A stretch of DNA of 44,567 nt from SBAX01 sp043806315 (lineage in GTDB: Bacteria; Planctomycetota; Phycisphaerae; UBA1845): positions 1 through 44,567 of the forward strand of contig JAZDHF010000147.1 of the NCBI GenBank assembly GCA_043806315.1, in the 5' to 3' direction. Positions 32,501-39,762 of the stretch are shown one piece after another (position 1 is the stretch's first letter; every line of letters starts with the position of its first letter). The notes beneath the pieces are model-generated. The model made no database searches and was not told the origin of the DNA. It was given only the letters and a program-made list of their open reading frames with translations. Position numbers and translations under genes: made by a program.

Positions 32501-33103
32501 AACGTCAATCTCGACGCCATCGCCGAGTTGGAGGAGTTGGAAAAGCGACATTCCTTCCTGGCCGGTCAGCGTGACGATCTCACCGAGTCGCATCGCCAGC
32601 TTGAGCAACTCATCGCCCGGCTGAACGAGGAATCGCAGGAGCGGTTCAAGACCGCCTTCGAGCAAATCCGCGAGAACTTCCGCGCCTTGTTCCGCAAGCT
32701 GTTCGGCGGCGGTCGGGCGGACATTATTCTGGAAGACCCGGCCAACGTGCTGGACTGCGGCATTGAGATTGTCGCCCAACCGCCCGGCAAGGAGCTTCAG
32801 GCGATCTCGCTGATGTCCGGCGGTGAGAAGTCGATGGCCGCGATCGCGTTACTGATGAGCATCTTCAAGACCCGACCGGCGCCGTGTGCGATCCTTGACG
32901 AGGTGGACGCGGCCCTGGATGAGGCCAACAACGACCGCTTCAACCGAATCATCAAGGAGTTCGTCACCGAGGCCCAGTTCATCATCATCACGCACTCGAA
33001 ACGAACGATGAGCATCGGCGATCGGCTGTACGGAATTACCATGCAGGAGGCGGGCGTCTCCACACGGGTCAGCGTGCAGCTCGGCAATGCCAACGTGGCG
33101 TAG
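29537..33103 (+). CDS. smc: Chromosome segregation protein SMC
   Basis: 1188-aa structural maintenance of chromosomes ATPase that, with ScpA and ScpB, organises and segregates the chromosome. N-terminal head: FKSFSDAVDFDFGPGVTCIV, Walker A GPNGCGKSN, WVLGEQSARSLRG. Two long coiled-coil arms rich in Glu, Arg, Gln and Leu flank a hinge at about residues 524-685 (NGVVGLVADLI to SLGPSGSTAGLISRKSE). C-terminal head: signature LMSGGEKSMAAIAL, Walker B CAILDEVDAALDEANN, then IIITHSKRTM. GGAGGT lies 10 nt before the ATG. Length is typical. The signature reads M-S-G-G-E-K-S where L-S-G-G-E-K-A is commonest. Confidence 0.97.
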   Translation: MLLKRVTICGFKSFSDAVDFDFGPGVTCIVGPNGCGKSNVVDAFKWVLGEQSARSLRGRQMADMIFSGSSTRKSSGVAQVDLVFDNTDRKLPIDQTEITVTRKLYRSGESEYLLNKDIARLKDVRELFMDTGIGVDAYSVIEQGRVDQLLQSSPVDRRIIFEEAAGISKYKARKREAERKLERTQQNLLRVADVIDELEKRLRSVKLQAGKARSFKEYQARLNELRAGYAMAEYHRFTEEIARVSGETQGRNDRITALRTDIDRHEADESQVTLQLDALAEQINHADNEVVRAKSSLAAQEERIEASRRRSEEQQAQRGRATERLQSETRRLDESQRELAQVQESAVDLQSQTHELHARIADLNEQDRSLARDLTQAQAILEDEKAGIIDLLRKSAQTHNEIVRLNTHRESLVGQKGRLALRDVQIADELESALEQKAQLDRRMREVEALIAEETRRLEEKKLEAARVHTMRQRLVDELAHSKERRSALLSRQDLLNDLQQKMDGVGEGVRKLLDESRQENHPRALNGVVGLVADLIDTDVQYAPIIEAVLGDCDQCLVIAEGEAFLSHPKVFADLPGRLTVLCEDRLPPVVNPRDFSGQPGYVARAIELVRFPTAHETVARHLLGKTIVVETLDDALAMARSDVFGHRFVTRRGEVLEPDGRVSLGPSGSTAGLISRKSELRDIEVQLSDIDGRIVTLTDQLNRNEAEVSHLDGVQQELRTAIYESNTARVEANAALQNIAETVQRLTNEQPLIAREVAFIEQQINEVLEKSAEGGKSLEAIEAENKERERLVAEHQDRIDAVVGTRREVQEQVTQAKVSAGQLTEKRAAAAETINTLRRSILEMETSVVAAKHDIEQCEGRIADAEHAMAVAREQSTLLTAEIQKLETAAVELRKQRDDLRQNLETLTHTVKTVRSELAAEEARLHEQQMFLAQTTVRRDELVARIIDELGVNLSERYMQYEHQEQDWAKVEAEIVELRGKMERLGNVNLDAIAELEELEKRHSFLAGQRDDLTESHRQLEQLIARLNEESQERFKTAFEQIRENFRALFRKLFGGGRADIILEDPANVLDCGIEIVAQPPGKELQAISLMSGGEKSMAAIALLMSIFKTRPAPCAILDEVDAALDEANNDRFNRIIKEFVTEAQFIIITHSKRTMSIGDRLYGITMQEAGVSTRVSVQLGNANVA

Positions 33104-33114
33104 TCCGCCGTCCA

Positions 33115-33142
33115 TTGACGGCGGGCGTGCTTCTGCTACGCT
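33115..33142 (+). promoter_or_regulatory. Candidate promoter of the TIM-barrel gene
   Basis: TTGACG, a 16-nt spacer, and TACGCT preceded by TGC, which would make an extended -10. It lies just after the smc stop codon and 60 nt before the next start. Confidence 0.4.
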
Positions 33143-33152
33143 CGCTCAATAA

Positions 33153-33172
33153 GACCGACTGGAAAGTCGGTC
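33153..33172. repeat. GACCGACT/AGTCGGTC hairpin
   Basis: Perfect 8-bp stem around GGAA in the leader of the TIM-barrel gene. From memory this kind of palindrome is a frequent intergenic repeat in planctomycete genomes; a smc terminator is also possible. Confidence 0.6.
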
Positions 33173-33201
33173 CCACAGCATAAGACGGCAAAACGATCAT
33201 C

Positions 33202-34104
33202 ATGAAGATCGGGTTCAGTTCACTGGTTTGCCCCACCTGGGATTTGGAGACCATCGTTGCCAACGCGGCGAAGTTCGGGTTCCAGGGGGTGGAGCTTCGA
33301 GGTCTTTGCGGCGAGTTGTATCTGCCCCTCGTGCCCGACCTTTCCCGCGACCCCGAGGGCGTGCGGCACCTATTCGCGGAGAACCACATTGAACTCGTGT
33401 GTCTGGGCGCGTCGGTAACGTTGTCGTCCAAAAACTCCTGCGAGGTCGCCAAGCAAAAAGGCGTGGCGATCGAGTTCATGGAGCTCGCCAACAAGGTCGG
33501 CTGCCCGTACGTCCGAATCTTCGTCGGCGAGGCGGACCGTTGGGACAATCAGCGGGCCGCCCTTGCCCGAATCGCCCAGGCGTTGATTTCGCTGGCGCCC
33601 ATCGCGTCGCGGTTGGGCGTCACTCTGCTGGTGGAGAACGGCGGCGACTTTCCGGGAAGCGCGGAACTGTGGTTCCTGATTGACGCGGTCGGCCGCCCGG
33701 CGGTGCGATGCTGCTGGAACCAATGCAACGCGATGACGATTCGCGAGCGGGCCACCAATTCCATCCCGCGGTTGGGCAACAAAATCGGGATGATCCACGT
33801 TTGCGACGGGAAGTTCGATGAGGCCGGCGCGCTGCTGAGCTACACGCCGCCCGGTCAAGGGGACGTTGAGGTCAAGCGCCAGATCGATTTGTTGAAGGGA
33901 CTGGTCTACGACCGGTACCTGGTGTTCGAGTGGCCGAAGCTGTGGGTCGATTCTTTGCCGCCGCCCGAATCGGTGCTGCCGGACGTGGCCAAGTTCCTGC
34001 GCGAAACGATCGACGCCAGGCAACCGATCCTTTCGGCGTACAAGGGCGACAAGAACGCCCCCAAGTTGGCCCCGCGCCGCGGTTCAACCAGCGCCGCCCC
34101 ATGA
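33202..34104 (+). CDS. Sugar phosphate isomerase/epimerase-like TIM barrel protein
   Basis: 300-aa protein of the xylose-isomerase-like (AP endonuclease 2) TIM-barrel group. It starts KIGFSSLVCPTWDLETIV, has GFQGVELRG, a metal-site-like VTLLVENGGDFPGSAE with Glu, CCWNQCNA, IGMIHVCDGKFD with His and Asp, and VFEWPKLW with Glu near the end. These fit the usual Glu/Asp/His metal ligands at barrel ends. The substrate cannot be predicted. No signal peptide. A basic Ser/Pro tail follows the barrel. Confidence 0.82.
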   Translation: MKIGFSSLVCPTWDLETIVANAAKFGFQGVELRGLCGELYLPLVPDLSRDPEGVRHLFAENHIELVCLGASVTLSSKNSCEVAKQKGVAIEFMELANKVGCPYVRIFVGEADRWDNQRAALARIAQALISLAPIASRLGVTLLVENGGDFPGSAELWFLIDAVGRPAVRCCWNQCNAMTIRERATNSIPRLGNKIGMIHVCDGKFDEAGALLSYTPPGQGDVEVKRQIDLLKGLVYDRYLVFEWPKLWVDSLPPPESVLPDVAKFLRETIDARQPILSAYKGDKNAPKLAPRRGSTSAAP

Positions 34105-34139
34105 GGCTCTGCTCCACAGGGACTTGAGGATTCACATCG

Positions 34140-35615
34140 GTGATGGTCGTCGTGGACGCGCAGGGCTGGGCGGCGGAGTGGGCCGAGCCGCTTACCGCCG
34201 TGCTGCTCGCCGGCGCCTTGCTGAGCGCCGTGTGTGCCCGCCGACTGCCTCGCGGCGGCGCATGGGTCGGGCTTGTCTTCTTCGTGAGCGCGGCGGCCGC
34301 GACCGCGTCGATCCGACTTCGCAACTCAATCCAACCACCCGCGCAGCACGTCGCCTGGTTGTGCGCCTCGCTGTGCCTCTTGTGGTCCGTGGTAACCGCC
34401 GCGGCGACGGCGAAGGGAGGACGGGCGGCGGAGGTTCCGTCTTCGCCGAGACTCCCCTTTATTTCGCTCGGTCGTTTGGCGGCGGTGTTGTTCGGGGTCG
34501 TGACGGCCATTATCCAATCCGTCATCCTGGTCATGCGGGTCATTTACGTCGGCGTGGACCTCGTCCACGGTTACCCCTGGGAAGGCGCGCGTGACTATGG
34601 ATTCGGACCGCCCGGGGCATGGAGTCTCGCCCTTCTTTTCCTGTCCTGTGGGGTTGGACTTCTCTCCACCGGCGAGCGTCGCCTGGCGACGGTTCAATTA
34701 TGGACGGCAGTGCTGCTCACGCTCTGGGCGTGTCTACTGATTCCCCCATTTCGGATTCACCTCTCCGGCGCTTTCGAACGGACGGGCGGTACGCTGCTGC
34801 TGCTTGCGTCGTTGTCGATGGTACTGACGGGGGCGATCATTATCGACGGGGGCTTCGAGCCTCGACGGAGACAGCGGCTCATCCGAACCGACCCCGATGC
34901 CCTGACAATGCCGCGCAGCGATGCACCAGGATTCCGTGCCAGTTGCGGAGTGCTGGCCATGGTCATCATTGTATTGACGTGTTATCATTTGCTCGTCCCC
35001 CTACGGACGACCTGGGGAGGGTTTCGGGGATCCACGCTCATCGCCTCCCTAGCGAGCGCCGTCGCCGCGGGGGGAGGTTTCCTGTTGTTGGGACGTAGTT
35101 GGAGCGGAAATCTGGCGGATGCGTCGTTGGGTCTGGCATCTTTCGGCTTTTGTGGACTGGCGATGCTCGCCGTTCCCGGCCAAGCGATCTCACTGGCCGA
35201 CCGATACCCGATGATGTTCAACGCCATGATCGTCGGACTGACCTTCACCACCGGACTATGGACCTGGCTGGCGTGCGTCTGGGACCAGCAGCTCGACCAC
35301 GGTGAGGCATGCACGACGGCCGGTCGACTGATTCCACACGCCAAACGTTTCGCCTTCCTCAGCGCCGCCCTAGCGCTGGTCGCGGGGGCGTTGATGACCT
35401 ATTGGCCTCGGTTGCCCGCTATTGCGAGCATGGATCATTCAATCGGTCGGATCACGGCCGGGTTCTCGGCCCATTTGTTCCTGGTCCTGGTGATGCTGTG
35501 GTGTTCGCGGCGACTGCGCCGGCTGACATTTCACCTGTTGACGGTATTGGCCGTGGTCTCGACGGCGGGGTTCATCATCATTCGGATGGTTCCCTTCGCG
35601 TCGCGGCTGGGGTAG
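34140..35615 (+). CDS. Polytopic membrane protein of unknown function
   Basis: 491-aa protein with about 12 hydrophobic segments spread over the whole length, for example GLVFFVSAAAATASI, LFGVVTAIIQSVILVMRVIYVG, ASLSMVLTGAIIIDGG, VLAMVIIVLTCYHLLV and LLTVLAVVSTAGFIIIR. A charged cytoplasmic loop (EPRRRQRLIRTDPD) splits the protein in the middle. There is no transporter or enzyme motif I recognise. The start could be the GTG at 34140 or the ATG at 34143; GAGGA lies upstream. It ends 27 nt before the WYL regulator gene, probably in the same transcript. Confidence 0.8.
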   Translation: MMVVVDAQGWAAEWAEPLTAVLLAGALLSAVCARRLPRGGAWVGLVFFVSAAAATASIRLRNSIQPPAQHVAWLCASLCLLWSVVTAAATAKGGRAAEVPSSPRLPFISLGRLAAVLFGVVTAIIQSVILVMRVIYVGVDLVHGYPWEGARDYGFGPPGAWSLALLFLSCGVGLLSTGERRLATVQLWTAVLLTLWACLLIPPFRIHLSGAFERTGGTLLLLASLSMVLTGAIIIDGGFEPRRRQRLIRTDPDALTMPRSDAPGFRASCGVLAMVIIVLTCYHLLVPLRTTWGGFRGSTLIASLASAVAAGGGFLLLGRSWSGNLADASLGLASFGFCGLAMLAVPGQAISLADRYPMMFNAMIVGLTFTTGLWTWLACVWDQQLDHGEACTTAGRLIPHAKRFAFLSAALALVAGALMTYWPRLPAIASMDHSIGRITAGFSAHLFLVLVMLWCSRRLRRLTFHLLTVLAVVSTAGFIIIRMVPFASRLG

Positions 35616-35642
35616 TTCAGGCGAGCCGGGAGATTCTCATCC

Positions 35643-36635
35643 GTGCGGACAGGTCGGGTCGAACGGTTGCTGAAGTTGATGCAGGCCCTGCAGTCCGGTC
35701 GTTCCGCCGGCGTCGAGGATTTGGCCCGTTTGGTCGGGGTTTCCCGGCGAACCGTCTTTCGCGACATCGAATTACTCTCCCGTGCGGGCATTCCGTACAG
35801 CTTTGATCGGGTGACGAAGAAGTATTCCGCGGCGCGAACCTCGTTGCTGCCGCCTGTCGCCCTCACCCACGCGGAAGCACTCGCTCTCATGTTGGCCGCA
35901 CGCTCGTTGGTGACGCGTCCGTTCGTGCCCGACCAAGCGGCGGCCGTGTCCGCGGGACTCAAATTGGAGAGCATGTTGCCGACGGCGATTCTCGACTTTT
36001 GCGGTCCATTGCTGGAGCGGACGGAAATACGGCCCGAGCCCGCTTCCGACCCTACGTCCATTGTGGACACGTTGCCCATTCTTCAGACTGCACTGATGCA
36101 ACGCTCCAAGGTGTTCGTCCGTTACGATTCCTATTTCGAGCAAAAGGTGATCGACGTTACGCTCCATCCTTACCGCCTCGCGTACATCCATCGGGGATGG
36201 TATCTGATCGCCTACAGTGAGCCGGTGTCACGGGTGCAGACTTTCAAGGTGGAGCGAATCCTGCAATTGAAGGTTCTGGAGGCCAAATATCGTCCGGATC
36301 CCACTTTCAATCTCGACGATTATTTCGGCAATGCCTGGCTGATGCTCCGAGGGGACAAGCGCTACCACGTGAAGATCCGGTTTCTCAAGATGGTGGCGGG
36401 AAACGTTGATGAAATCCTTTGGCACAAGACGCAGCGAACGACCTTCGAGCAGGACGGGTCGCTGCTTTTCGAGGCCGACGTCGACGGGATCGACGAGATC
36501 GCCTGGTGGGTATTGGGATACGGCGACCAGGCCCAGGTGCTCGCACCGCCCGAACTACGCGAGAAAGTCGCGGGACACGCGGAGCGCATGCAACGTTACT
36601 ATCACGGGGACCGGCTGAACCGAGGGGGGAATTGA
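35643..36635 (+). CDS. WYL-domain transcriptional regulator
   Basis: 330-aa regulator. N-terminal helix-turn-helix: RVERLLKLMQAL, then GVEDLARLVGVSRRTVFRDIELLSRAGIP. Middle: a WYL domain (ILQTALMQRSKVFVRYDSY, HPYRLAYIHRGWYLIAYSE, TFKVERI). The C-terminal WCX-type domain ends with DEIAWWVLGYGDQAQVLAPPELRE. WYL domains are thought to sense nucleic acids or nucleotides. The start is a GTG at 35643 with GGGAG upstream. The targets are unknown; the membrane protein gene before it or dtd after it may be among them. The stop codon abuts heptamer element C. Confidence 0.9.
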   Translation: MRTGRVERLLKLMQALQSGRSAGVEDLARLVGVSRRTVFRDIELLSRAGIPYSFDRVTKKYSAARTSLLPPVALTHAEALALMLAARSLVTRPFVPDQAAAVSAGLKLESMLPTAILDFCGPLLERTEIRPEPASDPTSIVDTLPILQTALMQRSKVFVRYDSYFEQKVIDVTLHPYRLAYIHRGWYLIAYSEPVSRVQTFKVERILQLKVLEAKYRPDPTFNLDDYFGNAWLMLRGDKRYHVKIRFLKMVAGNVDEILWHKTQRTTFEQDGSLLFEADVDGIDEIAWWVLGYGDQAQVLAPPELREKVAGHAERMQRYYHGDRLNRGGN

Positions 36636-36726
36636 CGATTGCCGATTTCCGATTGCCAATTCATCTGAGGAGCGGGCCGTCGTTCGATCGTGAAATCGGC
36701 AATTGGAAATTGGCAATTGGCAATCG
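36630..36726. repeat. Heptamer inverted-repeat element C, at the WYL gene stop codon
   Basis: Arm 1 (36630-36664): AATTGAC, GATTGCC, GATTTCC, GATTGCC, AATTCAT. Spacer 27 nt. Arm 2 (36692-36726): GAAATCG, GCAATTG, GAAATTG, GCAATTG, GCAATCG. The arms are complementary. The stop codon of the regulator (36633-36635) is inside the first unit, and dtd starts 17 nt after arm 2. Unit sequence differs from elements A and B but the plan is the same. Confidence 0.9.
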
Positions 36727-36743
36727 TGAGGCGGGGCAACTGA

Positions 36744-37193
36744 ATGCGTGCGGTCGTTCAGCGGGTCAGTCAAGCCTCGGTCGCAGTTGAAGGCCGGGCT
36801 GTCGCTTCGATCGGGCGCGGACTGTTGGTCTATCTCGGCGTCGCGGCGGAAGACGGCGACGCGGACCTCATGTACGTCGTGGATAAGGTGCGACACCTCC
36901 GCATTTTTTCGGACGAGAGCGATCGAATGAATCTGGACGTCTCCCAATCCGGCGGCAAGGTGCTCGTGGTCAGCGCCTTCACGGTCCAGGCCGACGCCCG
37001 GCGCGGGCGGCGACCGTCCTTCGAGTCAGCCGCAACGCCCGACCGCGCTCGCATCCTCTATGAGTTGTTTTGCGATGCACTCATCCGAAGCGGCGTCGCC
37101 GTGGAACGAGGCTCATTCGGCGCGATGATGGACGTCCAATCCGTCAACGCCGGCCCGGTCTGCGTCGTACTCGATTCGCGAAGGCTGCTCTAG
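36744..37193 (+). CDS. dtd: D-aminoacyl-tRNA deacylase
   Basis: Removes D-amino acids (and glycine) mischarged onto tRNA. The 149-aa product has the family motifs: RAVVQRVSQASVAV at the start, LLVYLGVAAEDGD, SAFTVQADARRGRRPSF (the S-Q-F-T-L type motif) and NAGPVCVVLDSR at the end, which holds the Gly-Pro pair of the cross-subunit site. Normal length. It follows element C and converges with ahcY with one base between the two stop codons. Confidence 0.93.
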   Translation: MRAVVQRVSQASVAVEGRAVASIGRGLLVYLGVAAEDGDADLMYVVDKVRHLRIFSDESDRMNLDVSQSGGKVLVVSAFTVQADARRGRRPSFESAATPDRARILYELFCDALIRSGVAVERGSFGAMMDVQSVNAGPVCVVLDSRRLL

Positions 37194-37194
37194 T

Positions 37195-38685
37195 CTAGTA
37201 CCGGTAGTGTTCCGACTTATACGGTCCGTCGATGCTGACGCCGATGTAGTCGGCCTGGTCGGGACCCAACTTCGTCAATTTCGCGCCGAGCTTGGCGAGG
37301 TGCAGTCGGGCGACTTTCTCATCCAAGTGCTTGGGGAGCACATAGACTTTCTTCTCGTAATCGGCGGCGTTCTGCCATAGCTCCACCTGGGCGATCACCT
37401 GATTGGTGAAGCTGTTGCTCATCACGAAGCTGGGGTGGCCGGTGGCGCAGCCGAGGTTGACCAAGCGCCCCTCGGCAAGCACCAGGATGCAGTGCCCGTC
37501 GGGGAAAATCCATTTGTCCACCTGCGGCTTGATGTTTTCCTTGCGGACGCCGGGGAAGCGCTTCAATCCGGCCATGTCGATTTCATTATCGAAGTGTCCG
37601 ATGTTGCAGACAATGGCCTGATTCTTCATTTTGGCCATGTGCGAGGCGAGGATAATGGCCTTGTTGCCCGTGGCCGTCACGAAGACGTCGGCAGTGTTCA
37701 CGACGTCGTCAAGGGTCAAGACCGTGTACCCTTCCATGGCGGCCTGCAAGGCGCAGATCGGGTCGATCTCGGTGACAACGACTCGACACCCCTGGCCGCG
37801 GAGGCTCTGGGCACAGCCTTTTCCGACATCGCCGTATCCGCAAACGACGGCGACCTTGCCCGCGAGCATCACGTCGGTCGCACGCATGATCCCGTCGACG
37901 AGCGAATGACGGCAGCCGTAGATGTTGTCGAACTTGCTCTTAGTGACGCTGTCGTTGACGTTGATCGCGGGAAAGAGCAGCGTGCCGGCCTCCTGCCGCT
38001 GATAGAGCCGCTTGACGCCGGTGGTGGTTTCCTCGCTGACGCCGACGACATCCTCGACCATGCGGTGCCAGCGCTTTGGATCGCCGTTCGGAGCCGTGGG
38101 CGCCAGCCCACGGACACGGTGCGTCACCGGGCTAGCGCCCGGTGCTCCGATAAGCTCCTCGCGGATGAGGGCGAGGATGACGGCCTCTTCCTCATTGTCG
38201 GCGCGGTCGGGATCGGGGAGCGTTCCCGACTTGGCGAAAGCGTTCTCGGCCTCATAGCCCATGTGGATAAGCAGGGTCGCGTCGCCGCCGTCGTCGACGA
38301 TAAGGTTGGGCCCGCCTTCGGGGAAGAGCAGAGCCTGGTTGGTACACCACCAATAGTCTTCGAGCGTCTCGCCCTTCCAGGCGAAGACGGGGACGCCGGC
38401 CTTGGCGATCGCGGAGGCGGCGTGGTCCTGGGTGCTGAAGATGTTGCAACTGCACCAACGGACGTCGGCGCCAAGCTCGGCCAGGGTCTCGATGAGCACG
38501 GCCGTCTGGATGGTCATGTGCAGGGAGCCGGTGATGCGTGCGCCGGTCAGCGGCTTGCTCGGCCCGTACTCCTCGCGGATGGCCATGAGCCCGGGCATCT
38601 CGTGCTCGGCCAGGACGATCTCCTTGCGACCGAAATCGGCCAGACTCAGGTCCGCTACTTTGAAGTCTTCAACGATGGTTGGCAT
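37195..38685 (-). CDS. ahcY: S-adenosylhomocysteine hydrolase
   Basis: NAD-dependent enzyme that splits S-adenosylhomocysteine into adenosine and homocysteine, keeping methylation reactions running. The 496-aa product has DLSLADFGRKEI, CNIFSTQDHAAS, SEETTTGVKRL, NVNDSVTKSKFDN, the NAD motif VCGYGDVGKG, VCNIGHFDNEIDM, NLGCATGHPSFVMSNSF and the C-terminal GPYKSEHYRY. I chose the ATG at 38685 because the conserved N-terminus starts there. Residues of about 180-199, between REEL and GDPKRW, are encoded by a double palindrome and have no match in the homologues I can recall. No SAH riboswitch consensus was seen in the leader. Confidence 0.97.
   Translation of the reverse strand: MPTIVEDFKVADLSLADFGRKEIVLAEHEMPGLMAIREEYGPSKPLTGARITGSLHMTIQTAVLIETLAELGADVRWCSCNIFSTQDHAASAIAKAGVPVFAWKGETLEDYWWCTNQALLFPEGGPNLIVDDGGDATLLIHMGYEAENAFAKSGTLPDPDRADNEEEAVILALIREELIGAPGASPVTHRVRGLAPTAPNGDPKRWHRMVEDVVGVSEETTTGVKRLYQRQEAGTLLFPAINVNDSVTKSKFDNIYGCRHSLVDGIMRATDVMLAGKVAVVCGYGDVGKGCAQSLRGQGCRVVVTEIDPICALQAAMEGYTVLTLDDVVNTADVFVTATGNKAIILASHMAKMKNQAIVCNIGHFDNEIDMAGLKRFPGVRKENIKPQVDKWIFPDGHCILVLAEGRLVNLGCATGHPSFVMSNSFTNQVIAQVELWQNAADYEKKVYVLPKHLDEKVARLHLAKLGAKLTKLGPDQADYIGVSIDGPYKSEHYRY
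38090..38148. repeat. 59-nt double-hairpin repeat inside ahcY
   Basis: Hairpin 1: CCGTGGGC, loop GCCA, GCCCACGG (38094-38113). Hairpin 2: CACCGGGC, loop TAGC, GCCCGGTG (38125-38144). Outer ends GGAGC and GCTCC are also complementary. The plan is like that of 12102-12166. Read on the minus strand it gives about 20 extra codons with no stop. Confidence 0.85.
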
Positions 38686-38731
38686 GTCCCACCCCCGATA
38701 CATCCCGTTAAGCAAATCCAGCGTAGTCAAC

Positions 38732-38760
38732 CTTATCGCATGTTACCCGCGGGCCCACAA
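38732..38760 (-). promoter_or_regulatory. Candidate ahcY promoter
   Basis: On the minus strand TTGTGG, a 17-nt spacer, and GATAAG, about 47 nt before the ahcY start codon. Both hexamers are partial matches. Confidence 0.35.
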
Positions 38761-38802
38761 GAGGTCGAGATGGATCCCGGCGCGCAGGGACCGTCCCCAC
38801 GA

Positions 38803-38831
38803 TTGACGAGCGGCGGGACTCTCCGTAGAGT
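38803..38831 (+). promoter_or_regulatory. Candidate phosphoesterase promoter with overlapping hairpin
   Basis: TTGACG, a 17-nt spacer, and TAGAGT. The -10 lies within a perfect hairpin, GGACTCT, loop CCGT, AGAGTCC (38816-38833), so the -10 region is itself palindromic. Transcription would start about 80 nt before the GTG start codon. Confidence 0.5.
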
Positions 38832-38919
38832 CCGAGTCGGCTTTTGGTTTCGCCCGTCCCCAAGCCATCTGTGCGGGTCCGAGGCGGGTCGATGGTGATG
38901 GACGGACGGTTCGGATTCG

Positions 38920-39744
38920 GTGTTTGCGGTCGTCTCCGACATTCACGGCAACCTCGAGGCCTTCGAGGCGGCGCTCAACGACATCGAACGGCGTTCGATC
39001 AAGTTGATCTACTGCCTCGGCGACATCGTGGGCTACGGGGCCAGCCCCAAGGAGTGCCTCGACACGGTGATCGACCGGTGCGAACTGTCGCTTTGCGGCA
39101 ACCACGACCAGGCCGTCTTCTACGAGCCGACGAATTTCAACATCGGCGCGGAGCGCGCCGCCTATTGGACGCGGCAGGTCCTGGAGGACGAACCCAACAA
39201 GGCCAAACGCAACCGCCGATGGGAGGTCCTAGGCCGCCTACCCATCCGCCACGAGGCCAACGGCCTGCTTCTCGTCCACGCCTCCCCGCGGCGACCGGTC
39301 AATGAATACTTGTTCCCCGAGGACGTCTACACCAACCCCGGCAAGATTCTCGACAATTTCAAGCGCCTGGAGGAGCATCATCGGGCCTGCCTGGTGGGTC
39401 ACACCCACGTCCCCGGAGTCTTTCTCGACGATCCTTGCTTCGAGCCGCCGGACGAACTCTCCGAGGTCGGCGTCTATTCCATCACCTCCGACGAGAAGGC
39501 CATCATCAACGTCGGCAGCATCGGCCAGCCGCGCGATCGCGACCCACGCCTTTGCTACGTCGTCGTCTATGAGAAGGGCGAGGCCCCCGAAGGCTATGAC
39601 CCGCCCGAGGTGGGCGAGGGCGAATACTGCGTGACCCTGGAGTTCATCCGTCTCGAATACGACATCGAGAAGGCCGCCCGCAAAATCTATGACGTCCCCG
39701 AACTCGACGACTTCCTCGGCACGCGTCTCTTCGAGGGTCGCTAA
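38920..39744 (+). CDS. Calcineurin-like metallophosphoesterase
   Basis: 274-aa metal-dependent phosphoesterase. The ligands are in place: D7-x-H9 in SDIHGN, G-D-x-V-G-Y-G (34-40), G-N-H-D (60-63), a later His in LLVHASPR (about 118), and GHTHVPGVF with two His (about 159-161). The substrate is unknown; relatives include phosphodiesterases and protein phosphatases. The start must be the GTG at 38920, since an in-frame stop lies just upstream at 38896-38898 with no ATG between. It is followed after 18 nt by yidC. Confidence 0.9.
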   Translation: MFAVVSDIHGNLEAFEAALNDIERRSIKLIYCLGDIVGYGASPKECLDTVIDRCELSLCGNHDQAVFYEPTNFNIGAERAAYWTRQVLEDEPNKAKRNRRWEVLGRLPIRHEANGLLLVHASPRRPVNEYLFPEDVYTNPGKILDNFKRLEEHHRACLVGHTHVPGVFLDDPCFEPPDELSEVGVYSITSDEKAIINVGSIGQPRDRDPRLCYVVVYEKGEAPEGYDPPEVGEGEYCVTLEFIRLEYDIEKAARKIYDVPELDDFLGTRLFEGR

Positions 39745-39762
39745 CCCATCGCGGAAACATAG

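Noticed and set aside
30509..32779. Long open frame (756 codons) on the minus strand opposite smc
   Set aside because: It mirrors the codon pattern of smc, has no recognisable domain and no ribosome-binding site; it is a by-product of GC-rich coding DNA.
38686..38760. SAH riboswitch before ahcY
   Set aside because: I looked for a recognisable conserved core and found none; a covariance-model search (Rfam SAH family) would settle it.
37435..38898. Long open frame (487 codons) on the plus strand opposite ahcY
   Set aside because: AhcY is unmistakable on the minus strand; this frame is its shadow.
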